A stretch of 64,000 bases of DNA. Origin: Brasilonema angustatum HA4187-MV1 (GTDB lineage Bacteria > Cyanobacteriota > Cyanobacteriia > Cyanobacteriales > Nostocaceae). Where the stretch lies: assembly GCA_019359695.1 (NCBI GenBank), contig JAHHGV010000011.1, forward strand, positions 116,742 to 180,741. The letters run 5' to 3'. Positions 16,643 to 28,578 of this stretch are shown piece by piece. The position numbers were made by a program, and so were the translations under genes. The notes under the pieces are model-generated. The model was not told where the DNA came from, did no database searches, and saw only the letters and a list, made by a program, of their open reading frames with translations. Positions within the stretch are counted from its first letter, which is position 1; every line of letters begins with the position of its first letter.

Positions 16643-19624
16643 GTGGTATTACAAGTACAAACAAGCACCTACGAAGCAAAAACCCAAGAAATTGCTAAAC
16701 AACTTCTCGCCGCGACACAGGAGAATCGTTCGTTCTTTGGTGCACTGCGAGATCAAATGCGCTGGGACGATAAGTTGTTAGCTTGGGCGATGAGCAATCC
16801 TGGGTTACGGGTGCAATTGTTTCGCTTTATTGATACTCTTCCTGCTTTACGTAGTAAACCAGAAATTGCCGCCCATTTACAAGAATATCTGGGTGATGAA
16901 TCCGTAGAATTACCCACAGCCCTCAAGGGAATGTTGGGCTTTGCTAATCCAGATTCTATGCCAGGACAAGTTGCGGCGACAACTGTTTCCACAGGTGTAG
17001 AAACATTAGCTCATAAATATATTTCTGGAGAAAACATTAAACAGGCGCTGAAAACAATTGAGCGACTGCGTAAGGAAAAAATGGCTTTCACTGTAGACTT
17101 GTTGGGTGAGGCTGTGATTACCGAAGCAGAAGCTCAATCTTATTTGGAACGCTATCTAGATTTGATGCAACAATTGGTGGAAGCATCGAAGAATTGGACG
17201 CCAGTTGGGTTGATTGACGAAGCTGATGGACAAAGTTTGCCAAAAGTCCAGGTTTCTGTGAAGTTAACGGCGTTTTACTCGCAGTTTGACCCGTTGGATG
17301 CTACAGGTAGTGAAGAACGGGTGAGCGATCGCATCCGCACTCTGTTACGTCGTGCCAAAGAACTTGGTGCTTCTGTTCATTTTGACATGGAACAGTATGC
17401 ATATAAAGATATCACTTTCAACATCCTGAAAAAACTTTTAATAGAAGAAGAGTTTCGCTCTCGTACAGATATTGGGATAACAATCCAAGCATATCTACGC
17501 GATAGCGAGCAAGATACACAAAACTTAATTAATTGGGCGAAACAGCGTGGTTATCCGCTGACAATTCGTTTGGTGAAAGGCGCGTATTGGGATCAAGAAA
17601 CTATAAAAGCAGAGCAGAAGCATTGGCAACAGCCAGTTTATAACGATAAAGCCGCAACAGATGCAAATTTTGAAAGAATAACTGAATTATTGCTTGAAAA
17701 TCATCAATATGTGTATGCTGCGATTGGTAGCCATAATGTGCGATCGCAAGCTCATGCTATCGCAACAGCACAAAGCTTAAATGTCCCTCGCCGTTGCTTT
17801 GAGATGCAAGTTCTCTACGGTATGGGCGACAAACTAGCAAAAGCCTTAGTTGATGGGGGGTATCGAGTTCGAGTTTACTGTCCTTATGGCGAACTGCTTC
17901 CAGGAATGGCGTATCTGATTCGCCGCTTGCTGGAAAATACTGCGAATAGTTCATTCTTGCGCCAAAATATGGAGAATCGTCCAGTAGAAGAATTGTTAGC
18001 ACCGCCAGTCGTGGGAGACGACAAGCAGACAAGCAGACAAGCAGAAAATCCTTCATCCTTTGTTGGTGCGCCTGATACAGATTATGCTGAGGAGGAGCAG
18101 AGGAAGGAGGCGAATCAAGCTTTCCAAAATGTTCGTCAGCAATTAGGAAGAACTTATCTGCCTTTAATTAACGGTGAGTATGTTCAGACACAACAAGTTG
18201 TCGATTCTGTCAATCCCTCGAATTTTAGTGAGGTGGTTGGTAAGATAGGACTTCTGAGTGTTGAACAAGCCGAACAAGCGATGCAAGCTGCAAAGGCTGC
18301 GTTTCCTGCTTGGCGTAAAACACCTGTAAAAGAACGCGCTAGGATATTACGAAAAGCGGCTGATTTGATGGAACAACGCCGCGCGGAACTTTCGGTTTGG
18401 ATAGTTTTGGAAGTTGGGAAGCCAGTACGGGAGGCGGATGCTGAGGTTTCGGAAGCGATAGACTTTTGTCGTTACTACGCTTCGGAGATGGAACGCTTGG
18501 ATCAGGGTTTTAATTATGACGTAGCTGGTGAAACGAATCGTTATATTTACCAGCCTAGGGGAATTGCTGTCGTGATTTCTCCTTGGAATTTCCCTCTGGC
18601 GATCGCAACGGGAATGACAGTTGCAGCCTTGGTGACAGGAAATTGTACTTTGCTTAAACCAGCGGAAACATCTTCTGTGATTGCGGCGAAGCTGACGGAA
18701 GTTTTGGTAGATGCTGGATTCCCTAAAGGTGTTTTTCAATACGTCCCTGGTAAAGGTTCACAAGTTGGGGCTTATTTGGTGAATCACGCGGATACTCATG
18801 TGATTGCTTTTACTGGTTCACAAGAGGTAGGGTGTCGGATTTATGCAGATGCAGCAATTCTTAAGCCTGGTCAAAAGCATATGAAACGCGTGATTGCTGA
18901 GATGGGTGGGAAGAATGCCATCATTGTGGATGAAAGTGCTGATTTAGACTCTGCTGTTGTTGGGATTGTGCAGTCGGCGTTTGGTTACAGTGGACAAAAA
19001 TGTTCTGCTTGTTCACGAGTGGTGGTGTTGGAACCGGTATATGATACCTTTGTGCAGCGATTTGTGGAAGCGACGAAATCGCTCAATATTGGGGAGACGG
19101 AGTTACCGAGTACGCAAGTTGGACCGGTGATTGATGCAAATGCACGCGATCGCATTCGTGAGTATATCGAAAAAGGTAAGGCAGAAGCAAAAGTAGCTTT
19201 GGAAATGCCATCACCTGATAATGGGTATTTTATCGGTCCTGTTATCTTTAAGGATGTACCAGCAAATGGGGTTATAGCCCAAGAAGAAATTTTTGGTCCA
19301 GTTGTGGCGGTGATTAAGGTGAAGAACTTCAAAGAGGCGCTGGAAGTTGCTAACGGAACTAACTACGCCTTGACTGGAGGACTTTACTCTAGAACTCCTT
19401 CGCACATTGAGAAGGCGCAGGATGAGTTTGAAGTCGGGAATTTGTACATTAACCGGAATATTACGGGTGCGATCGTTGCACGACAGCCGTTTGGTGGTTT
19501 CAAGCTTTCTGGTGTTGGTTCTAAGGCTGGGGGACCAGATTACCTGCTACAATTCACAGAACCGCGTACGGTGACGGAAAATATTCAGCGTCAAGGTTTT
19601 GCACCAATTGAGGGAGCTGAGTAA
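16643..19624 (+). CDS. putA: Bifunctional proline dehydrogenase / L-glutamate gamma-semialdehyde dehydrogenase
   Basis: I prefer the GTG at 16643 because GGAG lies 10 nt upstream; the TTG at 16634 is too close to that site. The 993-residue protein has an N-terminal FAD-type proline dehydrogenase barrel (about 40-450; VSVKLTAFYSQFDP, FDMEQY, RLVKGAYWDQE, RVYCPYGE) and a C-terminal aldehyde dehydrogenase (about 505-985; SPWNFPLAI, FTGSQEVG, Glu in EMGGKNA, catalytic Cys787 in GQKCSACSR). It oxidises proline to glutamate and channels the intermediate. The linker is lengthened by an AGACAAGC-type triplication at 18021-18044. No DNA-binding PutA domain is present. Confidence 0.93.
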   Translation: MVLQVQTSTYEAKTQEIAKQLLAATQENRSFFGALRDQMRWDDKLLAWAMSNPGLRVQLFRFIDTLPALRSKPEIAAHLQEYLGDESVELPTALKGMLGFANPDSMPGQVAATTVSTGVETLAHKYISGENIKQALKTIERLRKEKMAFTVDLLGEAVITEAEAQSYLERYLDLMQQLVEASKNWTPVGLIDEADGQSLPKVQVSVKLTAFYSQFDPLDATGSEERVSDRIRTLLRRAKELGASVHFDMEQYAYKDITFNILKKLLIEEEFRSRTDIGITIQAYLRDSEQDTQNLINWAKQRGYPLTIRLVKGAYWDQETIKAEQKHWQQPVYNDKAATDANFERITELLLENHQYVYAAIGSHNVRSQAHAIATAQSLNVPRRCFEMQVLYGMGDKLAKALVDGGYRVRVYCPYGELLPGMAYLIRRLLENTANSSFLRQNMENRPVEELLAPPVVGDDKQTSRQAENPSSFVGAPDTDYAEEEQRKEANQAFQNVRQQLGRTYLPLINGEYVQTQQVVDSVNPSNFSEVVGKIGLLSVEQAEQAMQAAKAAFPAWRKTPVKERARILRKAADLMEQRRAELSVWIVLEVGKPVREADAEVSEAIDFCRYYASEMERLDQGFNYDVAGETNRYIYQPRGIAVVISPWNFPLAIATGMTVAALVTGNCTLLKPAETSSVIAAKLTEVLVDAGFPKGVFQYVPGKGSQVGAYLVNHADTHVIAFTGSQEVGCRIYADAAILKPGQKHMKRVIAEMGGKNAIIVDESADLDSAVVGIVQSAFGYSGQKCSACSRVVVLEPVYDTFVQRFVEATKSLNIGETELPSTQVGPVIDANARDRIREYIEKGKAEAKVALEMPSPDNGYFIGPVIFKDVPANGVIAQEEIFGPVVAVIKVKNFKEALEVANGTNYALTGGLYSRTPSHIEKAQDEFEVGNLYINRNITGAIVARQPFGGFKLSGVGSKAGGPDYLLQFTEPRTVTENIQRQGFAPIEGAE

Positions 19625-19651
19625 TAATTCAAAATTAAAGTAAGTTAGTAG

Positions 19652-19680
19652 GGTGGGCAGCGTTGCCCACCTTATTTTAT
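19652..19680 (+). terminator. Rho-independent-type terminator after putA
   Basis: A perfect 8-bp G/C-rich stem (19652-19659 with 19664-19671) closes a GCGT tetraloop and is followed directly by TTATTTTATT. It lies 28 nt past the putA stop. Confidence 0.8.
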
Positions 19681-19720
19681 TATCGAACCACGAAGACGCG
19701 AAGGGCGCGAAGAGATTTGA

Positions 19721-20161
19721 ATGAAGGATGTCATCGTTAGAGTTGCTGATTGGTATAAGGAGTTTTCAGCAATTCAAGCAATCAGGAAGTCTGTTTTTCA
19801 AGAAGAACAAGGTGTAGATCCTGATTTAGATTTTGATGGAGAAGATGAAACTTCTCAGCAGTTGATTGCTTCTTTAAATGGAGAGTATGTGGGAACTGCG
19901 AGGGTGAGATATTTGGATGACAAGACTGCGAAGATTGAAAGGCTTGCTGTTTTACCAGTAGGTAGAGGGTATGGTATTGGCAAGAAAATTATGGAAAAGG
20001 CAATGGATGTTATAGCGAGTAAGAATATTCCAGAAGTTGTGATTCATGCCCAAGAGTATATCAAGGGTTTGCATCAACAGTTGGGTTTTCAGGAAGAGGG
20101 GGAGGTTTTTGAAGAGGCTGGCATTCGTCATGTGACAATGAGGAAGAAATTTAATCAGTGA
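19721..20161 (+). CDS. GNAT-family N-acetyltransferase
   Basis: The 146-residue protein has the GNAT fold. The N-terminal part IRKSVFQEEQGVDPDLDFDG is typical of the ElaA/YjcF branch, a YVGTARVRYLD strand follows, and then comes the acetyl-CoA binding loop LAVLPVGRGYGIGKKIMEKA (R/Q-x-x-G-x-G/A). The end is HAQEYIKGLHQQLGFQEEGEVFEEAGIRHVTM, quoted here in two parts as AQEYIKGLHQQLGF and EEAGIRHVTM. The substrate is unknown; relatives acetylate small amines or protein N-termini. It is transcribed alone, after the putA terminator. Confidence 0.85.
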   Translation: MKDVIVRVADWYKEFSAIQAIRKSVFQEEQGVDPDLDFDGEDETSQQLIASLNGEYVGTARVRYLDDKTAKIERLAVLPVGRGYGIGKKIMEKAMDVIASKNIPEVVIHAQEYIKGLHQQLGFQEEGEVFEEAGIRHVTMRKKFNQ

Positions 20162-20272
20162 ACAGTCAACAGTGAACAACTGATAACTGATTGAGATAAA
20201 TGGCTTGCAGTAGTTCTTAAGCGCAAATACGAACTTATGATATCAAATCTGGTTAATCACTTACTGCATCTA

Positions 20273-20332
20273 TACCTCACCCAAGCACTATCCTTTCCTC
20301 TGGTGAATAAGCAAAAGGGTAGGGGTGAGGTA
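20273..20332. repeat. Small intergenic foldback repeat (TACCTCACCC ends)
   Basis: Perfect 10-bp inverted ends (20273-20282 with 20323-20332) enclose a C/T-then-G-rich core. Related CCTCACCC...GGGTGAGG foldbacks occur at about 31979-32045 and 32166-32247, so this is a dispersed repeat family. Confidence 0.6.
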
Positions 20333-20358
20333 AAAGCTATGAAGACTTGTCCAATATC

Positions 20359-23037
<2,679 letters not shown>

Positions 23038-23293
23038 AAAAGGGGTGTAAGGGTGTAAGGGTGTAGGGGAAACTCAGATCTTGACACCATTCTCAATAAA
23101 ACCAAAAAAACCCGGTTTTTTAACCAAAAATATAGGGTTTGAGGATTAGTCATTTTCAAGAAACCCGGTTTTTCACCGAGGTGCAAGATGTCAGGAAATA
23201 CATTTTCATCTTTGGTTTTGAGATTTTCCCGTGATTAGCTTCCTTACTCCCTCACTCCTTGTCTCAAACGCAGTTTGTTTATACAGGAATTTG

Positions 23294-24502
23294 TTACAAT
23301 CTTTCCTTTGTCTGATTATCTTTTTTTTCTTGTGTGTTCGTGTCGTTCGCGTTCTTCGTATCCTTTGTGTCCTTGGGATTCGTTGAATTGGGTGCTTTTT
23401 GGGCGGGAGTTAAATTCTGTGTTTTTTGGGCTGGAAGAGAGTTATTAGTTTCGACAACCGCAACTGCTGACATTCCAGGAGTCATCCGAGATTCATAACC
23501 TTGAAGACTCTTAGGCTCAAAGACTATCTTGACTGGAACTCGTTGCACGTCTTGAGCAAGGTTGGAATAACCCGTGGCATTTTCTTGTGGGGGAAGGGCA
23601 ACCTTGCCAAAAGAAGTGGGGGACATACTATCCACTTTGCCGTTAAACGTGCGATTAGGGAAGGCAGGGATTGTAATTGTCACATTTTGCCCAGGCTGGA
23701 TTTTTTCTAACTGAGTTTCTTTAAAGTTGGCAATTATCCAAGGATTTGGCTGCACTAGTGTGATAAGAGTTTGTCCTGGTTGTACCTGCTGCCCTACAGA
23801 AACGCTTTTATTACCAATTTTTCCAGGAACTAGCGCTGTAATATCGGTGTAGGATAGCTGAAGTTCAGCTTTTTTGAGATCTGCCTGCTTTTGGGCAACA
23901 GCAGCTAGCGCTATTTTATACTGTTGCTGATGTATCTCTCTTTGCTGAGCATTAGTTGCAGCCTGTTTTGCTTGGTTATTGTTTGCTGGATCTGAGTTAG
24001 ATTCGGAAGCACTAACAATATCTCTATTGAGCCTTTCTCGTGCCAATTCTGCTTGCTGCTTGGCTAGTTCTAGAGATGCTTTTGCCTGTGTTAGAGATAC
24101 TAGGTAGTCCCGTTTATCGATCTTCATTAATAGATCATTCGGAGACACCACTTGGTTATCATTAACTGTAACTTCAGTGACTATTCCCGATACGCGGGAA
24201 GTGATAGGGGAAACATTTGCGGTGACATAGGCGTTATCAGTTTCCTGATACTTTGTCGCGTACTGCTGGTTATACTGCCATGTTCGGAATGCGTAAATTC
24301 CGGCAGCGATCGCTCCTCCGGCTAACAACACAGCTAATATCACTTTCGGTAGCGCATTGCGTTTTGATCGCGGTACAGGTTTTTGAATTTCGCTTTCAGA
24401 GTTTGTCGTAGTGATAGCTGTCACCTTTTCCTCTGAAACTGGTTTTTGTCCCTCTAATCCTGTAACCCTCTGTGTTTGTTGTGAAGAATTTCGGTGTTCC
24501 AT
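23294..24502 (-). CDS. HlyD/EmrA-type membrane-fusion adaptor protein
   Basis: The 402-residue protein has one membrane helix near residues 52-72 (VILAVLLAGGAIAAGIYAF) after a 50-residue cytoplasmic lead. It then has the split lipoyl/barrel (AYVTANVSPITSRVSGIVTEV, later GKIGNKSVSVGQQVQPGQTL), an alpha-hairpin coiled coil, and the beta-barrel KVDSMSPTSFG. This is the periplasmic adaptor of EmrAB-type efflux pumps, which link an inner-membrane MFS pump to a TolC channel. No MFS partner is next to it. The C-terminal 45 residues are Lys/Asn/Thr/Asp-rich and repetitive (KDTKDTKNANDTN), unusual for the family. Confidence 0.87.
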   Translation of the reverse strand: MEHRNSSQQTQRVTGLEGQKPVSEEKVTAITTTNSESEIQKPVPRSKRNALPKVILAVLLAGGAIAAGIYAFRTWQYNQQYATKYQETDNAYVTANVSPITSRVSGIVTEVTVNDNQVVSPNDLLMKIDKRDYLVSLTQAKASLELAKQQAELARERLNRDIVSASESNSDPANNNQAKQAATNAQQREIHQQQYKIALAAVAQKQADLKKAELQLSYTDITALVPGKIGNKSVSVGQQVQPGQTLITLVQPNPWIIANFKETQLEKIQPGQNVTITIPAFPNRTFNGKVDSMSPTSFGKVALPPQENATGYSNLAQDVQRVPVKIVFEPKSLQGYESRMTPGMSAVAVVETNNSLPAQKTQNLTPAQKAPNSTNPKDTKDTKNANDTNTQEKKDNQTKERL

Positions 24503-25018
24503 CAGCGACCTTCATTATTACAAATTATAAATAGTCTTACTTTGCGCACGGTAGTGATAGATTTATTTGTTAGTCGTTTTGATTGATGCTCTTATTGTAT
24601 AAACTGTTCCCCGAACGCTTGCACATGCAGAGCTATGAGGAATTCAACAATACCAATACACCCCTGTTAACTTACAGCCTATTACAACTTAATCAAGTAC
24701 ACGTGTGTTTAACCCTCTCCCTCCCAACGGGAGGGAACCCTATAGGAGGGGTAGGGTAGTGTACTTGACGCTTGTTGAAAAGCGCTGTATCAACTCAAAT
24801 ATTCCATCAGTATAATTCTATTAGAATAATACCACTCCGGTTAGTTTAGATAGTCGTGAGCACCCGTTTGCTTGGAAAGTTGATTCTAAATACTGAATGC
24901 TTCTTCAAAATATAACCTTATTTCGCCTGTAGCTTCTAGGCATTGACCTAGAGAAAGATTGCTGAGTTGTAGAATTTTGCGAAAATTGAGGAGATAAGAG
25001 CTGTCGTGGAGGTGAAGA
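24503..25018. other. Intergenic region with a CCCTCC foldback
   Basis: This 516-base gap lies between two divergent genes. It contains a small hairpin CCCTCC...GGAGGG near 24719-24735 of the dispersed-repeat type. The stretch just before the BtuF-like start has no cobalamin-riboswitch sequence that I can recognise. No open reading frame of note was found. Confidence 0.4.
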
Positions 25019-25948
25019 ATGACAGATGACAGTGTAAGAATTGTCTCCCTCATCCCTGGAGGCACAGAAATATTAGCAGCTTTGGGTTTGACGCATGCAA
25101 TCGTTGGGCGATCGCACGAATGTGATTATCCCCCCGAAATTCAAAACCGCCCTGTTTGTACTCAAGCGCGTATCAATAGCAACGCCCCAAGTGGTGAGAT
25201 TCATGACAAAGTTAATTATCTGTTGCAATCTGCCCTAAGTATTTATCAAATCAACACAGATGTTTTAGAGAAATTGCAACCAACTCACATTGTTACCCAA
25301 GATCAATGTGATGTCTGTGCTGTTAGCCTAAAAGATGTAGAACAAGCAGTTGCAAGCATTACAAATACCTCTGCTCAAATTATTTCCTTACAGCCAAATG
25401 TTCTTAAAGATATTTGGGATCAGATTCAGCGAGTAGGTAACGTTTTCGGGGTAGATTCGCAGCAAGTGATCGAAAATCTACAAGCGCGGGTGAAAATAGT
25501 AGACAAAAAAACACAACATCTTTCCCAAACAGAACACCTGCCCACTGTTGCTTGCATTGAGTGGACTGATCCTTTGATGGTTGCGGCTAATTGGATTCCT
25601 GAATTAGTAACCTTAGCAGGAGGAGAACCGTTATTTAGCATAACAGGTTCGGCTTCTACTACTTTAAAATGGGAAACCCTGATTTCTAGCAATCCGGATA
25701 TCATCATCTTTATGCCCTGTGGCTTTGATTTAAATCGCACCCGTCAAGAAGCTCAACCATTAACTCAACATCGAGAATGGCAAAAGTTACATGCTGTGGA
25801 AACTGGCAGAGTTTACATCACCGATGGTAACTCCTTTTTCAATCGTCCAGGACCACGACTTGTAGATTCTCTAGAGATTTTGGCAGAAATCCAGCATCCA
25901 GAAATCTTTGAATATGGATATAAACAAAAGGGTTGGGAAGTTTTGTAG
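25019..25948 (+). CDS. BtuF-like (cobalamin-type) substrate-binding protein without signal peptide
   Basis: The 309-residue protein has the class III binding-protein fold: RIVSLIPGGTEILAALGL at the N-terminus, VGRSHECDYP, PTHIVTQDQCDVCAV, a long connecting helix, VACIEWTDPLMVAANWIPELV, and NPDIIIFMPCGFD in the second lobe. Relatives such as BtuF capture vitamin B12 for an ABC importer. Here the protein starts directly with the first strand and has no signal peptide or lipobox, and no permease or ATPase gene is adjacent. A cytosolic role, or a non-classical one, is more likely than import. Confidence 0.8.
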   Translation: MTDDSVRIVSLIPGGTEILAALGLTHAIVGRSHECDYPPEIQNRPVCTQARINSNAPSGEIHDKVNYLLQSALSIYQINTDVLEKLQPTHIVTQDQCDVCAVSLKDVEQAVASITNTSAQIISLQPNVLKDIWDQIQRVGNVFGVDSQQVIENLQARVKIVDKKTQHLSQTEHLPTVACIEWTDPLMVAANWIPELVTLAGGEPLFSITGSASTTLKWETLISSNPDIIIFMPCGFDLNRTRQEAQPLTQHREWQKLHAVETGRVYITDGNSFFNRPGPRLVDSLEILAEIQHPEIFEYGYKQKGWEVL

Positions 25949-25969
25949 GCTTATGTTTAGTTTTGTTAA

Positions 25970-26163
25970 GATCCCCCAACCCCCTTAAAAAGGGGGCTTA
26001 TACCAATTCACGCATTCGCTGCCTGCGGCACGCTGCGCTAACATTCAAAATTCAATCCGGAAGAAAGCCAAGACTAAACAAGGGTTTGGGAATGTGTATC
26101 TGTCGCATTCTTTTTTCAAATTGGTATTAGTTCCCTCCTTTTTAAGGAGGGCTAGGGAGGATC
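25970..26163. mobile_element. MITE-like element with GATCC(C/T)CC inverted ends (copy 1)
   Basis: The left end (GATCCCCCAACCCCCTTAAA) and the right end (...CTCCTTTTTAAGGAGGGCTAGGGAGGATC, positions 26135-26163) are imperfect inverted repeats of each other. The right end recurs almost unchanged at 32295-32324, and the left end begins again at 32100. No coding capacity is seen, so this is a non-autonomous dispersed repeat. Confidence 0.6.
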
Positions 26164-26187
26164 AATCCTTAACTGAACTGTATTGAT

Positions 26188-27846
26188 CTAAAATGGCGTC
26201 TTTGCTTGTAGATGAATGGTTTTTCCCAACTGCGGATGCTCAAAACAAATTTCCCTGGCATGTAGATGTAACCGACTTGCGGCTGCACGACATCCATAAA
26301 GGCGATCGCCCAAAATAGGTACCCCAAGTCCTTTGACATCAGCAGCGTGAACTCTCAACTGATGGGTACGTCCTGTTAGTGGCGTCAACTCGACGCGAGT
26401 GTAGTTTCCCTCAACTGCTATCATCTGAAAGTGAGTCACGCTGGGTTTTCCATATTGCCAATCAACTTGCTGATAAGGACGATTTTCAGGATTGCCCCAT
26501 AGTGGTAATTCAATTACACCTTGCTCAGTCGTGAGCAAACCGGAAAGTACGGCTTCATAAACTTTGTGAACCTGCCGTTGCTGAAACTGCTGACTCAGCT
26601 GACGATATATTTGTAAATCGCGAGCCAACACAAGAATACCAGAAGTTTCTTGATCCAACCGATGCACGGCATTGAGGATGACACCATCCGCTAGGAGATA
26701 ACGCAAACGACTCAGAACACTGTCTTGAGTGTCAAAATAACGACCTGGAACTGATAGTAATCCCGAGGGTTTGTTTACAACAATTAACCATTCATCTTCG
26801 TAAACAATGGGTAATGTTTGCTCAGTTGTGCTAACATTTGCATTCGATTTCCTCTGAGACAATCCTGACAGCAGAAACCCCATCAATGGTTGACAGCGCT
26901 CTGCACAAGCACCGTAAAATTCTCCTTGCACTTTATCTTGATCAGTAGAAGAGGAACCCCACCAAAACTCTGCCATTGCCAACGGTTTGAAATGATGCGT
27001 TGCTGCGTAGTGGAGTAGCTTTGGCGCACAACAATCTCCTGTGCCAGTGGGCATACCTCCTGGTATTAATTGCTGCAACGAGAGGGATTGTCCGAGAAAA
27101 TTCATCAGGGTGTAAGCAGCGTGCATCTGCGCCTGGAGTTGGCGGGATAGTTGTTTACGTTGTTGTTTTAGTTCCCGAATTCGCGTATCTGCTACAGCTA
27201 TCAACTGCTGAAGCGGCTGCAACTTTTCATCTCGTTGGCGTTTGAGTTGCTTTCGTTCAATTCCTTCTCGGCGGCTTTCTTCGTTAAGTTGTTCAAGAGC
27301 AAAGTGAAGTGTTTCTCCCGCCAGAGTTTCGCAGAGTATCTGGCGTTTTTCGATACGCTTGTTTTTGCAATCTTGATGGCGATCGCTCATTTGTTGTAAG
27401 CGCAACTCAAACTCACTCGTATGCGTTTCATACTGCAGCCGTTCGGGAAGTTGCTTGAGGGTAATCAGTTCCTGCTTAATAGCATCCAATTCAGATAGTG
27501 TGCTGGTTTCCTCTAAAGCAACTTGCTTTCGTCCCGGAATCGGCGGTACCCAACCCTCAACTACGCTGTCGCCATTCAAAAGACCGGAGAAAGCTTTGAG
27601 TATCCTTTGTTCGCCAGTCGGCAGTTCAATCAGTAATACCCCGTACATCTTTCCTTCAGAGGAATAACGGTTATCAGTGGCAAGGTGTTGCATCAAATTG
27701 TAGGCGATCGCCTCTACCAAACGAGTGCGGGGTAGTCGCAGTAGTTCGCCCGTTTGAGGACAACGCCCTTGGTACCAATAGTTAGGAGATGAGTTGCTGA
27801 CTGGGGAATTGGAGTCTATAAAATCTGAAAGCGGATGCAGAACCAT
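26188..27846 (-). CDS. RluA-family RNA pseudouridine synthase with long N-terminal extension
   Basis: The C-terminal 220 residues form a pseudouridine synthase domain: WLIVVNKPSGLLSVPGR, the catalytic block HRLDQETSGILV (Asp near residue 400), GRTHQLRVHAADVKGLGVPILGD. The first 320 residues are an extension with a Trp/Tyr-rich start and a charged coiled coil (KQLKRQRDEKLQPLQQL, then LKQQRKQLSRQLQAQM). RluA enzymes isomerise uridines in rRNA or tRNA. The same long form is common in cyanobacteria, as I recall. The exact RNA target is unknown. Confidence 0.85.
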   Translation of the reverse strand: MVLHPLSDFIDSNSPVSNSSPNYWYQGRCPQTGELLRLPRTRLVEAIAYNLMQHLATDNRYSSEGKMYGVLLIELPTGEQRILKAFSGLLNGDSVVEGWVPPIPGRKQVALEETSTLSELDAIKQELITLKQLPERLQYETHTSEFELRLQQMSDRHQDCKNKRIEKRQILCETLAGETLHFALEQLNEESRREGIERKQLKRQRDEKLQPLQQLIAVADTRIRELKQQRKQLSRQLQAQMHAAYTLMNFLGQSLSLQQLIPGGMPTGTGDCCAPKLLHYAATHHFKPLAMAEFWWGSSSTDQDKVQGEFYGACAERCQPLMGFLLSGLSQRKSNANVSTTEQTLPIVYEDEWLIVVNKPSGLLSVPGRYFDTQDSVLSRLRYLLADGVILNAVHRLDQETSGILVLARDLQIYRQLSQQFQQRQVHKVYEAVLSGLLTTEQGVIELPLWGNPENRPYQQVDWQYGKPSVTHFQMIAVEGNYTRVELTPLTGRTHQLRVHAADVKGLGVPILGDRLYGCRAAASRLHLHAREICFEHPQLGKTIHLQAKTPF

Positions 27847-27899
27847 CGTAGAAGGTATTGTTGCAAATCTAGTTGTTTTCCATATGTGATCAGCAAGAA

Positions 27900-28227
27900 A
27901 GGGGTGTAAGGGTATGGGGGTGTAGGGGTGTAAGGGGAAGAGAAATTTTCTAGCCCCTAAGAGGGGCGCACTCTCGGATGTGGTACACCCCTACCCCGGA
28001 ACCAACAAGGACGCAAGCCCCTTATTTTAATAATGGAAACAAAAGAAAAGTATTTCGAGATAAGTAGTACTGAAGTTAAGGCGTCCTTATTTCAACCCCC
28101 CAAATCGATGGGGTTCCCCTACACCCTTACAACGCCAGGTGCTACCCTACGGAAAGCCGCTCTTCGGGCGTCTACAAGTCGGGAAACCCGCCCAACGCAC
28201 TGGCTCCCCTTACCCCCTTACACCCCT
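27900..28227. repeat. 328-bp repeat region with AGGGGTGTAAGGG inverted ends
   Basis: A perfect 13-bp inverted repeat (27900-27912 with 28215-28227) bounds this non-coding stretch. Inside are further GGGTGTAGGGG runs and small palindromes. Similar GGGGTGTAAGGGTGTA runs follow the glycosyltransferase gene at about 23041-23068. The short open frame inside it has no protein-like features. Confidence 0.55.
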
Positions 28228-28257
28228 AGTTTATGATAAGTACTAGAGTTCTTAATT

Positions 28258-28578
28258 ATGGAAGCAAAGTTTAGCAAATTAGCAATGCAAACCATTACCG
28301 ACATTGGTACATTAATTGTCCGTACGCCGGGAACTTGCGGTGGTCGTCCCCGCATCGCCGAAACTCGCATTACGGTTCAGTATATCGTGAATGAGATAAA
28401 AGCAGGTGTCACGCCTGAAGAAATTTTGGAAGATAAACTGCACTTGACGCTTGCAGGGATTTATAGCGCTTTGGCGTACTATTATGCCAACAAAGAATCG
28501 CTTGACGCCGAATTTGCAGCCTACAACGAGGAATGTCGTCGCCTCGAAGCTGAGTATAAAGCAGGAAATCTGTCGTGA
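28258..28578 (+). CDS. DUF433 antitoxin-like protein
   Basis: The 106-residue protein has the DUF433 core: TPGTCGGRPRIAETRITVQYIV, VTPEEILEDKLHLTLAGIYSAL and AYYYANKESLDAEFAAY. DUF433 proteins are VapB-like DNA-binding antitoxins usually paired with a DUF5615 PIN-like toxin. Its stop overlaps the start of just such a gene by 4 bases (ATG-free overlap, toxin starting GTG at 28575). Because that toxin gene is disrupted, this antitoxin is probably an orphan now, though its own frame is intact. Confidence 0.85.
   Translation: MEAKFSKLAMQTITDIGTLIVRTPGTCGGRPRIAETRITVQYIVNEIKAGVTPEEILEDKLHLTLAGIYSALAYYYANKESLDAEFAAYNEECRRLEAEYKAGNLS

Noticed and set aside
24503..25018. Cobalamin riboswitch upstream of the BtuF-like gene
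   Set aside because: I could not find the conserved B12-box sequence or a matching helix set. Only a small dispersed-type hairpin is present.
28033..28236. 67-residue frame between the pseudouridine synthase gene and DUF433
   Set aside because: It lies inside a non-coding repeat region with inverted ends and has no protein-like features.
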